From contig NZ_WBKM01000222.1 in the NCBI RefSeq assembly GCF_015714725.1, positions 1-55,866 on the forward strand: a stretch of DNA of 55,866 nucleotides, read 5' to 3'. The position numbers and the translations under genes were made by a program. A model generated the notes under the pieces. It saw only the letters and a program-made list of their open reading frames with translations, did not search any database and was not told the DNA's origin. The stretch's first letter is position 1, and each line of letters starts with the position of its first letter. Positions 1 to 6,963 of this stretch are shown piece by piece. Origin of the DNA: Nostoc sp. WHI. Lineage in GTDB: Bacteria; Cyanobacteriota; Cyanobacteriia; Cyanobacteriales; Nostocaceae.

Positions 1-29
1 GCATTTCCAGCCAGAGGCTGGAAACGAGG
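1..29. repeat. End of a dispersed palindromic repeat
   Basis: The first bases form a hairpin, with CCAGCC and GGCTGG arms around AGAG, followed by AAACGAGG. The same string recurs at 24913-24941, and related forms occur near 2190, 36360, 44630 and 44863. It is therefore the edge of a multicopy intergenic element cut by the window boundary. Confidence 0.75.
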
Positions 30-60
30 TTTCAAAGGAGTTTTATTAGGAGGAAGAGAA

Positions 61-1527
61 TCAAATCTTCACCACTTTCAAAGTTTTGAGGCTTGTGTCA
101 TTGCAACCACTGATAAATCCTCCCATCGCCTGGATTTGTTGCAGATAGTCAAGGACGGGTTTGGTAATGACTTCTCCCGGCATTAACACGGGAATTCCTG
201 GGGGATAGGGACAGACGATTTCGGCACAGATGCGTTTACTAGTTTGTGTCAAAGGTAGTATTTCACTGACAGCAAAAAAGGCTTCACGGGGAGAGAGATG
301 TAAACCATGACTCACTGTACTTACGAGATTCTGCCAGATATGGTTGTTAAGAGTCAAGTTGGTTCGGCGATATTCTGTGGCAAGGGTGGTAAAACTTTGC
401 ACTAATTGCTCAATATCGGCTGAGGTGTTGCCCAAACTAATGATAAAGGTGAGATGTTGCAGTGAGGCGAATTCAGCAGTGACAGCAAATTTCTCATCAA
501 GAATTTCATCTGCTTCAAATCCAGTTAAGCCTAAACCAGAAACAGTTACAGTTAGTCGTGTTTTATCTAAAGCCACAAAGCCGGGAGATCCCCCCAACTG
601 AGGCAAAATTGATAATCCAGGAATTCGGCTGATTCTGGTTCTAGCTTCATTAGCAAGTTGCAAAGTCCGAGACATCAGCATCTTGCCGTGGAGTGCCATT
701 TGCTGACGGGCTGCATCTAAAGAAGCTAAAAGTAAATAACTAGGACTGGTAGATTGTACAAGCTGCAAAGCTTTACTGATGCGATCGCAATCTATCCTAT
801 TACCTTGGACATGCAGCATTGATGCTTGTGTCATTGCACCAAGTACTTTATGGATGGATTGTACAGTTAAATCAGCACCTGCGGCTAAGGCGGGAGTGGG
901 TAATTCTGGATGAAAGGCGAAGTGCGCGCCGTGTGCCTCATCTACAAGTAGAGGGATATTATATTGATGGGTAATGTTGGCGATCGCACTCAAATCTCCG
1001 CAAACGCCGTAATATGTTGGATAAACTGTCAATACTGCTTTGGCGTCTGGATGTTGTTGCAGTGCAGATTGTACAGCGTTAGGCGTGATGCTGTGGGCAA
1101 TATCTAAAACTGGGTCATATTCAGGATTGAGAAAAATTGGGATTGCACCAGAGAGAATTAAACCAGCGATCGCAGAAGAATGTACATTGCGAGGCAAAAT
1201 GATTTTATCACCCGTCCCACAGGTAGCGAGAATTGCTGCTTCAACACCGCAGGTAGAACCATTGACAAGAAACCATGTTTGCGAAGCGCCAAATACCTCA
1301 GCCGCTAGTTGTTGTGCTTCTTGAATAACGCCTTGAGGTGCAAAGAGATTATCTAAATCTGCTAGTTCTGTTAAATCAGCGCGAAAGATTTTTGTACCAA
1401 GTAAATCAGCCAAGGGTTGAGCAATACCCACGCCTCGCTTATGTCCTGGCGTGTAAAAGGGAGCGTGAGGACGTGCTGCATTGGCTTTTAAGGTATCTAA
1501 TAAGGGTGTTTGATTTTGATTGAGCAT
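61..1527 (-). CDS. Orn/Lys/Arg decarboxylase family PLP enzyme
   Basis: A 488-residue fold-type-I PLP enzyme of the Orn/Lys/Arg decarboxylase family, in the short form also found in Bacillus and cyanobacteria. The cofactor lysine is in SIHK at residue 227, preceded by the conserved DEAHGAH at 196-202. The N-terminal TPGHKRG at 27-33 is also family-typical. The C-terminal third (PYPPGIPVLMPGE) matches the decarboxylase C domain. The family removes the alpha-carboxyl of arginine, lysine or ornithine to make polyamine precursors; arginine is a reasonable guess for a cyanobacterium, but the substrate cannot be read from sequence. It starts at an ATG and is divergent from the small DUF4926 gene 171 bp away. 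It appears to be a single-gene unit. Confidence 0.9.
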   Translation of the reverse strand: MLNQNQTPLLDTLKANAARPHAPFYTPGHKRGVGIAQPLADLLGTKIFRADLTELADLDNLFAPQGVIQEAQQLAAEVFGASQTWFLVNGSTCGVEAAILATCGTGDKIILPRNVHSSAIAGLILSGAIPIFLNPEYDPVLDIAHSITPNAVQSALQQHPDAKAVLTVYPTYYGVCGDLSAIANITHQYNIPLLVDEAHGAHFAFHPELPTPALAAGADLTVQSIHKVLGAMTQASMLHVQGNRIDCDRISKALQLVQSTSPSYLLLASLDAARQQMALHGKMLMSRTLQLANEARTRISRIPGLSILPQLGGSPGFVALDKTRLTVTVSGLGLTGFEADEILDEKFAVTAEFASLQHLTFIISLGNTSADIEQLVQSFTTLATEYRRTNLTLNNHIWQNLVSTVSHGLHLSPREAFFAVSEILPLTQTSKRICAEIVCPYPPGIPVLMPGEVITKPVLDYLQQIQAMGGFISGCNDTSLKTLKVVKI

Positions 1528-1698
1528 TAAAATAATTCGTAATTCGTAATTAAAAAAAACAAACCGTTAATTTGGTCAACAGTTTAAGTAAGGTAGATTG
1601 GATAGTACCTGATACAGACGGAATCAGGCTGCGGACAATCTGGGAAACTACCGCTAAAAATCCTTATCCACGTTTGATTACTGCATTTCTGAAGTTAA

Positions 1699-1959
1699 AT
1701 GAAAAAAGTTAAACTTCTGGATATTATTGCTACACTTAAGCCGATTCCAATTGAGAGATTACAACTGCTGGAAGAAGATTATAGTTTTATCAAAAGTTTA
1801 CCCAGTGGACAAGTTGGGACAATTGTAGAAGTATATGAGCAAGAAGAGGAAGATCATTATTTAGTCGAGTTTGCTGATACCCAAGGCTATGAATATGCAA
1901 TGGCGACTCTGAGAGCAGATGAAATCTTGGTTTTACATTATGATTTGGCGATCGCCTAA
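1699..1959 (+). CDS. DUF4926 domain-containing small protein
   Basis: An 86-residue protein from an ATG. It has an SH3-like pattern of short beta strands: SGQVGTIVEVYE, then DHYLVEFADTQGYEYAMATLRADEIL. This matches the DUF4926 family, whose members often sit near toxin-antitoxin-like or DUF6883 partners; no partner is adjacent here. Its function is unknown. It is divergent from the decarboxylase gene and followed by a 1-kb repeat-rich gap. Confidence 0.75.
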   Translation: MKKVKLLDIIATLKPIPIERLQLLEEDYSFIKSLPSGQVGTIVEVYEQEEEDHYLVEFADTQGYEYAMATLRADEILVLHYDLAIA

Positions 1960-2071
1960 ATTTTTACTTTAGGATTTATATCTGAATTAAAGTGCGATCG
2001 CATTCATTATCCGCCTAATTTACAATTATTTATCATAATAAAATCAATAAAAGCTCAATTTCCCATTCATT

Positions 2072-2111
2072 GTTCTCTCGTTCTCTCGTTCTCTCGTTCT
2101 CTCGTTCTCTC
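2072..2111. repeat. 8-bp tandem repeat (5 copies)
   Basis: The octamer GTTCTCTC is repeated five times head to tail and runs directly into the 155-bp dispersed element that begins GTTCCC at 2112. It resembles the short tandem repeats common between Nostoc genes and probably grew from the edge of that element. Confidence 0.85.
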
Positions 2112-2266
2112 GTTCCCATGCTCTGCATGGGAATGGCTGATTAGGGGCTGCTGCCTCCAGTTAGACATTGAGCCAGAGACTCAATGAAGGCATTCCCAGG
2201 CGGAGCCTGGGAACGAGGAAAGCCTTATCAAGTTAGGTTTTTAGGACTTGTGTGTACACCGTAGGC
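2112..2266 (+). repeat. 155-bp dispersed element, copy A
   Basis: This stretch matches, in inverted orientation and at the same length, 36313-36467. Shared blocks include the hairpin around ATGCTCTGCAT, GGGGCTGCTGCCTCCAG, a CATTGAGCCAGAGACTCAA hairpin, and TTTTTAGGACTTGTGTGTAC. It has several internal palindromes and no ORF. It fills part of the gene-free stretch 1960-3008, together with the tandem arrays and a further palindromic element. Confidence 0.85.
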
Positions 2267-2387
2267 TCGCAGGCGGGGTGGGGTTCTGCGGGTTTAATAA
2301 GTAATCAAACGAAACGGACATGATATAATTCCTTACTTTAATTAAAGAAGAAATAAAATATCTATCTTGGCAACTTGTAATAATATG

Positions 2388-2639
2388 TGTTCTGGACGAA
2401 AGGACTTGTGTTCTGGACGAAAGAACTTGTGTTCTGGACGAAAGGACTTGTGTTCTGGACGAAAGGACTTGTGTTCTGGACGAAAGGACTTGTGTTCTGG
2501 ACGAAAGGACTTGTGTTCTGGACGAAAGGACTTGTGTTCTGGACGAAAGGACTTGTGTTCTGAACGAAAGGACTTGTGTTCTGAACGAAAAGGCTTGTGT
2601 TCTGGACAAAAAGACTTGTGTTCTGAACGAAAGGACTTG
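2388..2639. repeat. 21-bp minisatellite (12 copies)
   Basis: Twelve tandem units of TGTTCTGGACGAAAGGACTTG with a few point differences (GGAC to GAAC, GAAAG to GAAAA). Because 21 is a multiple of three, open frames run through on both strands (a seven-residue CSGRKDL unit on plus), but there is no ribosome-binding site or conserved flank, so I do not call a gene. The array ends in ACTTGTGTGTACACCGTAGGCTC, which also occurs at about 2248-2268. The unit therefore probably derives from the end of the 155-bp element. Confidence 0.9.
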
Positions 2640-2735
2640 TGTGTACACCGTAGGCTCTTCGAGAGGGGACTATGATGTACCTTATGTGATTAACTTTGTA
2701 TACGTAAGTAAGTGTCCGGGGAAATTTATCACTAT

Positions 2736-2804
2736 GTCATTGCGAGCGGAGCAAAGCGAAGTGTTCGCGTAGCGTCTCGTAGAGAAGCAATCGCAGGGGT
2801 TTTG
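2736..2804. repeat. Dispersed palindromic element (GTCATTGCGA family)
   Basis: It begins GTCATTGCGAGCGGAGCAAA and contains GTTCGCGTAGCGTCTCG, both shared with the element at 12354-12447. Here only one arm of the larger palindrome is present. The rest of the gap up to 3008 holds an A/T-rich stretch and a CGCAGAGGCGCAAAGG repeat at about 2917, with no coding sequence seen. Confidence 0.8.
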
Positions 2805-3008
2805 GACGATTTACATTTTGTCATATAGTTAGGTTTGTTTGTGCCTACCTACTTAGCAGATTATTAGCGATCGCCCTTTAGAAAAAAAGTTTTTGGTTTA
2901 CTAATTGGTATTGCACGCAGAGGCGCAAAGGACATAAAGGAATAAGAGACTCGTTACGCACAATGCTATGCTTGCGTTAAAATCCGTAAGTCCTTTGTAG
3001 CTGACTAG

Positions 3009-3716
3009 ATGAGACCTTATCATCAAATCCCGATTTTTGAGTGTGGTGAACCGCTAATAGAGATTCCTTTGAAATTGTTTGCGGTGGAATCTCCCCATCC
3101 TTATAAAAAGTTGGGTGCACCTTATGGCGATCGCTCTCCTTATTGTCTCCGCCAAAGTGTAATTGAAAATTTGATCCAAGCGCAAAGTTATCTTGATGTT
3201 TTGCATCGCAACTGGCGTATCCAAATTTTTGATGCCTATCGCCCGATCGCAGTCCAGCAGTTTATGGTAGATTACAGCTTTGCCCAAGCGGTGAGGGATA
3301 GGAAACTTACTGAGGTGGAGTTATCATCAAATCAGCGCCAAGAGATTTGGGAAGCAGTTTATGCAATTTGGGCTGTACCAAGTTTAGATGAAAAAACCCC
3401 CCCTCCTCACAGTACAGGTGCGGCGGTGGATGTGACACTGGTAGACGATGCAGGGCAAATAGTGAATATGGGTTCGCCGATGGATGAAATGTCAGAGCGA
3501 TCGCATCCCAATTATTATGGCAATAGCGATCGCTCAGAAGCACAAAAGCATCACGCTCACCGTCAGCTATTGCGGGATGTAATGTTAAAAGCCGGGTTTC
3601 AACGCAATCCCAGAGAGTGGTGGCATTTTTCCATTGGCGATCAAATGTGGGCTTGGCTGAATAATCAATCCAATCCAGCTAATCCTGTCACAGCCCATTA
3701 TGGGCGGATTGCATAG
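3009..3716 (+). CDS. VanX/DdpX-like D-Ala-D-Ala dipeptidase (M15D)
   Basis: A 235-residue zinc dipeptidase of the VanX family. Visible family signatures are FDAYRP at 74-79 (transition-state arginine R78), HSTGAAVD at 134-141 (zinc ligands H134 and D141) and EWWHF at 203-207 (catalytic E203, zinc ligand H206). The family hydrolyses D-alanyl-D-alanine. Outside vancomycin-resistance clusters it is thought to recycle cell-wall dipeptide. No signal peptide is seen, so it is probably cytoplasmic. There is no VanH/VanA partner. The next gene in the same direction, 150 bp downstream, is the SagB-type dehydrogenase; no functional link is evident. Confidence 0.9.
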   Translation: MRPYHQIPIFECGEPLIEIPLKLFAVESPHPYKKLGAPYGDRSPYCLRQSVIENLIQAQSYLDVLHRNWRIQIFDAYRPIAVQQFMVDYSFAQAVRDRKLTEVELSSNQRQEIWEAVYAIWAVPSLDEKTPPPHSTGAAVDVTLVDDAGQIVNMGSPMDEMSERSHPNYYGNSDRSEAQKHHAHRQLLRDVMLKAGFQRNPREWWHFSIGDQMWAWLNNQSNPANPVTAHYGRIA

Positions 3717-3866
3717 ATGCGTTAATCAGGCAAGAGGCCATTTTCCCATACTTCAGTTACCAATTACCATTTTTGACTCTGAAGTTTGTACTAATTAACA
3801 CGAAATAATGAGGCTAATGAATGGCAAGATCAAAAAAAAGGATGCCCCAAGGATATTAAAAGTACT

Positions 3867-5399
3867 ATGCCAGAATTACACCAATCAATTGCTCAACATT
3901 ACCACGAACGGACTAAATACGACCCTGAGACTCTAGCCTCCAAAAATCAGCAGTTAGACTGGGCTAAACAGCCAGCGCCTTTTAAAGAATACAAAATTGG
4001 CTCTACTTTTGATCTCAAACCCTACATTCAAGAAAAACCAGAGGCTTATGCTAATAATCCAGATGCTCAATGGTGGCAAAGACTTTCGCGGTTGCTGTTT
4101 CGTAGCTATGGATTGACGGCGAAAATGCCTTCTATGGGTAGTGCGGTGTATTTACGGGCTGCTCCCAGTGCAGGCGGATTATACCCTGCCGAAGTCTATG
4201 TGGTTTCCCGTGGCACGTCGTTATTGCCACCTGGTTTGTATAACTACCAGTGTCGGACTCATTCTCTGATGCATTATTGGGAAAGTGACGTTTGGCAAAG
4301 TTTACAAGCAGCTTGTTTCTGGCATTCTGCTCTAGAAAATACTCAACTGGCAATTATTGTCACTGCGGTTTTCTATCGTTCTGCGTGGCGCTATGAAGAT
4401 CGGGCTTACCGCCGGATTTTTCTAGATACGGGGCATCTGTTGGGTAATATTGAATTAGCTAGTGCGATTACTGATTATCGCCCCCACTTAATCGGCGGTT
4501 TTGTGGATGAATCGGTCAATAATCTGCTTTATATCGATCCACAACAAGAAGGTGCGATCGCTATTTTACCTCTGGCAGACTTGTTAGATATCAATCAAAA
4601 TTTACCGTTGGGATGTACTGCTTTACCTTCCGCCACCGAAACCAGTTATCCTGAAATTCCCGATGGCGAACTGCTGACATATTTCCATCAACACACCCAG
4701 ATCAAATCAGGTATAACTGGTAATCTTAATCTACCAACTATTAAACAAGAAAAATCTTTGGAGGATAAATACAACTTTCCTTTTTGTTTGAAAATTCCCA
4801 CCACCACCGCGCCTATAGAATGGGGACGAAAGCTGTCAGAGTTGGAAATCACTATGTACAAGCGACGTTCTACCCGCGCTTACAATGGTGACGATTTAAG
4901 CTTCGATGAATTGAAAAGTTTACTTGATTTTACTTACCAACCGCAAAATTACATCGACCAAAGTTTAGATATTTCTCCAGACTACTTTGATTTGAATTTA
5001 ATAGAAACATTTATTGCTGTTTGCGGAGTCAAAGGACTAGAAGCCGGTTGTTACTATTACGCACCCAAAGCCCAAGAATTACGCCAAATTCGGTTTAAAA
5101 ACTTTCGGCGAGAGTTACATTTTCTCTGTTTGGGGCAAGAATTAGGGCGGGATGCAGCAGCAGTGCTATTTCATACAGCCGATCTGAAAGCTGCGATCGC
5201 TCAATATGGCGATCGCGTTTACCGTTATTTACACATGGATGCTGGTCATTTAGGACAACGCCTGAATTTAGCCGCAATGTACCTGAATGTAGGCGTTAGT
5301 GGTATTGGTGGATTCTTTGATAACCAAGTAAATGAAGTTTTGGGTATTCCTGCTGATGAAGCTGCGCTATATATTACTACATTGGGACGCCCAAGATAA
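3867..5399 (+). CDS. SagB/ThcOx-family dehydrogenase, tandem nitroreductase domains
   Basis: A 510-residue protein with two nitroreductase-like domains. The first covers roughly residues 70-260 (APSAGGLYPAEVYVV, then DTGHLLGNIELAS). The second covers roughly 325-510 (RRSTRAYNGDDLS from residue 333, then MDAGHLGQRLNLAA and GVSGIGGFFD). SagB-type FMN oxidases turn azolines into azoles during RiPP maturation, but many cyanobacterial double-domain members stand alone with unknown substrates. No YcaO cyclodehydratase, precursor peptide or transporter is visible nearby, so azole formation is not supported. It starts at an ATG with no strong Shine-Dalgarno sequence. Confidence 0.85.
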   Translation: MPELHQSIAQHYHERTKYDPETLASKNQQLDWAKQPAPFKEYKIGSTFDLKPYIQEKPEAYANNPDAQWWQRLSRLLFRSYGLTAKMPSMGSAVYLRAAPSAGGLYPAEVYVVSRGTSLLPPGLYNYQCRTHSLMHYWESDVWQSLQAACFWHSALENTQLAIIVTAVFYRSAWRYEDRAYRRIFLDTGHLLGNIELASAITDYRPHLIGGFVDESVNNLLYIDPQQEGAIAILPLADLLDINQNLPLGCTALPSATETSYPEIPDGELLTYFHQHTQIKSGITGNLNLPTIKQEKSLEDKYNFPFCLKIPTTTAPIEWGRKLSELEITMYKRRSTRAYNGDDLSFDELKSLLDFTYQPQNYIDQSLDISPDYFDLNLIETFIAVCGVKGLEAGCYYYAPKAQELRQIRFKNFRRELHFLCLGQELGRDAAAVLFHTADLKAAIAQYGDRVYRYLHMDAGHLGQRLNLAAMYLNVGVSGIGGFFDNQVNEVLGIPADEAALYITTLGRPR

Positions 5400-5648
5400 G
5401 AGCAACGCACAGAGAAGTTCGAGTGATAAAAGTTGCCACTCATACTTCTCCTGTGGAAGACTCTCCGTTGTATTATAAAAACCCAAACACTTGCTTAAAA
5501 TCAAGTAAAATTAACATCTCAATAACCTTGTTGAGCAAGACTATAAAGTTATTAACCAACTTATAAACTCGTAAATAAACTTTAGCTAATTGAAGACAAA
5601 ATCAGGACTATTTGAGAAAATGTAATTTTTATTCCATAGATTAGGGAC

Positions 5649-6286
5649 TTGGATGAAAATAAAGTACCAGTAAACCGAGTTTCGACTACGCTCAACTCTC
5701 GACGGCTGAGGGTTGAGCGCAGCGATGCACTAGACCTCTTGCACGAATCAAGAAAACAGAGCAAGTTCATAATTGAGAAGTCCAGCAATCAAGTTACAGC
5801 CCAAGGATACACAATCATTGGGATTACAAATCAAGGCGGCTGTGACACCATCAACCGTGATACTGGAAAGCCATTAAAGAGTATTGAAGATGCGATCGCT
5901 GAACAGCACTATACTCTTGAATTAATCCCCCAGCTTGAAGCAATTTATTTCTGTCCAGATATGAAAGGCTTTATATGTTATCGAGTCACTAGAAATGGTG
6001 CTGTAAAAGTAGCTTATTACACATTAGATAGTAAATTCTTAGAGGATAAATTCAAGTTTCGTAAGCCTGGGGCAGGGATGATATTTAGGGCTAGTATTGA
6101 TTTTGATTTGGATTTAACCAAAAGTTGGATGATAGGCGATAGGAGGATGAGAAAGCCGCAGCAGCAGTAGGACTAGATTTTATGTGGGCTGACGTGTGGA
6201 GAATGTGGTTTACTCCTGGGATATATGAGGCAAGAGAAGCCACACCGCAGCAAGTAGAATTTTTAGAAGGTATAAAATTAAATTAA
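5649..6286 (+). pseudogene. Broken HAD-IIIA phosphatase gene
   Basis: The frame from about 5790 reads QGYTIIGITNQGG, then AIYFCPD, FRKPGAGMI and SWMIGDR. These are the order and motifs of HAD-IIIA phosphatases (histidinol-phosphate or heptose-bisphosphate phosphatase type). At 6143-6146 the frame breaks. The expected continuation DEKAAAAVGLDFMWADVW reads from 6146 in another frame to a TAA at 6284-6286. The 5' end is also lost: instead of the catalytic DxDGT start there is a GCTCAAC/GTTGAGC hairpin repeat (5690-5718) and the TAGACCTCTTGCA element end at 5731. The gene is therefore truncated by repeats and frameshifted, and is very probably inactive. Confidence 0.8.
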
Positions 6287-6309
6287 TATAGCTAAATCTT
6301 CAATTTAAA

Positions 6310-6340
6310 AGGGTGGTTATACGCCACCCTTGTTTATTTT
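6310..6340 (+). terminator. Rho-independent terminator after HAD pseudogene
   Basis: AGGGTGG and CCACCCT form a perfect 7-bp stem around a 7-base loop, followed by TGTTTATTTT. It lies 24 bp after the pseudogene stop on the plus strand. Confidence 0.7.
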
Positions 6341-6356
6341 CTTAGAGGAAAAAGCA

Positions 6357-6515
6357 ATGCTATTAACAGAACCGGAAATACAACAAGTTTTAGAGCAAGT
6401 TAAAGTTGCTTTTCCCAACTTGACTATAAAAATTTTTCCTGTTCTATCAGTCACCAGAAAACAGTGCTGGCTGTCCTTTACTCACAGGAAGAACAAAATC
6501 TTGTACCTGAGATAG
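6357..6515 (+). CDS. Small hypothetical protein, possibly frameshifted
   Basis: A 52-codon ORF starting at an ATG with a good ribosome-binding site (AGAGGA, 7 bases upstream). It begins MLLTEPEIQQVLEQV, an amphipathic helix-like start. The last dozen residues are basic and unusual. An alternative frame reading VLAVLYSQEEQNLVPEIVH to 6523 looks more protein-like, which suggests a frameshift near 6465. Family not recognised. Confidence 0.4.
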   Translation: MLLTEPEIQQVLEQVKVAFPNLTIKIFPVLSVTRKQCWLSFTHRKNKILYLR

Positions 6516-6519
6516 TTCA

Positions 6520-6621
6520 TTAGTTAGTGCTGGCAGTAAACTTTACTCCACCAGAACCAGAATACTTGTTACCCATCCAATGTCCCCAAGCATCAGTGAT
6601 TTCTTGCAAACTTTTGCTCAT
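6520..6621 (-). CDS. 33-residue small ORF of unknown function
   Basis: On the minus strand an ATG at 6621, preceded by CAGGTAAATAAA (AGG about 9 bases upstream), opens a 33-codon frame ending TAA at 6520. The peptide starts MSKSLQEITDAWGHWMG and ends in a glycine/serine-rich segment and KFTASTN. It has no membrane helix and no cysteine. Composition and start context look like a real small protein. I do not recognise the family. It converges with the 52-codon ORF and overlaps that ORF's alternative frame end by a few bases. Confidence 0.45.
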   Translation of the reverse strand: MSKSLQEITDAWGHWMGNKYSGSGGVKFTASTN

Positions 6622-6845
6622 TTTATTTACCTGTAATTACTTGTACAGAAGTGATGTACAACACAGAGCTTAATTGTTTTTTCTCTGAATTCCAGAGTAA
6701 ATAACAATACTTAATTTCTCTGAGTGTAATTTAATGTGAGTTCGACATTCAGATGTATTTATGCAAGCCGATCGACTTGGATGAATTGGTCTGTGTGGTT
6801 GCTCAATCAATATCTCCGAGGTTTGGGGTAATAGCTCATAGTCAG

Positions 6846-6928
6846 TAGACCTCTTGCATAAATAATTCTTTGTCTCACGCAAAGGCGCAAAGAAGAAAGC
6901 GAAAAGAAGGACTTTTGCAAGAGGTCTA
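6846..6928. mobile_element. 83-bp MITE with perfect 13-bp inverted ends
   Basis: It starts TAGACCTCTTGCA and ends with the exact reverse complement TGCAAGAGGTCTA. The interior is short and purine-rich (GCAAAGGCGCAAAGAAG). The same end sequence occurs singly at 5731-5743 and near 35336, so this is a mobile repeat family rather than a terminator. Confidence 0.8.
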
Positions 6929-6963
6929 ATGAATAAACAATATTGTGTCCCTACCGGATGTTA

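Noticed and set aside
2072..2639. CRISPR array
   Set aside because: Repeats are contiguous without spacers, and no cas genes are present.
2241..2675. Overlapping 102- and 135-codon frames through the 21-bp array
   Set aside because: Open only because the repeat unit is a multiple of three without stops; no ribosome-binding site and low-complexity product.
3009..3716. Vancomycin-resistance function for the VanX-like gene
   Set aside because: No VanH, VanA or VanRS genes nearby; stand-alone D-Ala-D-Ala dipeptidases occur in many bacteria.
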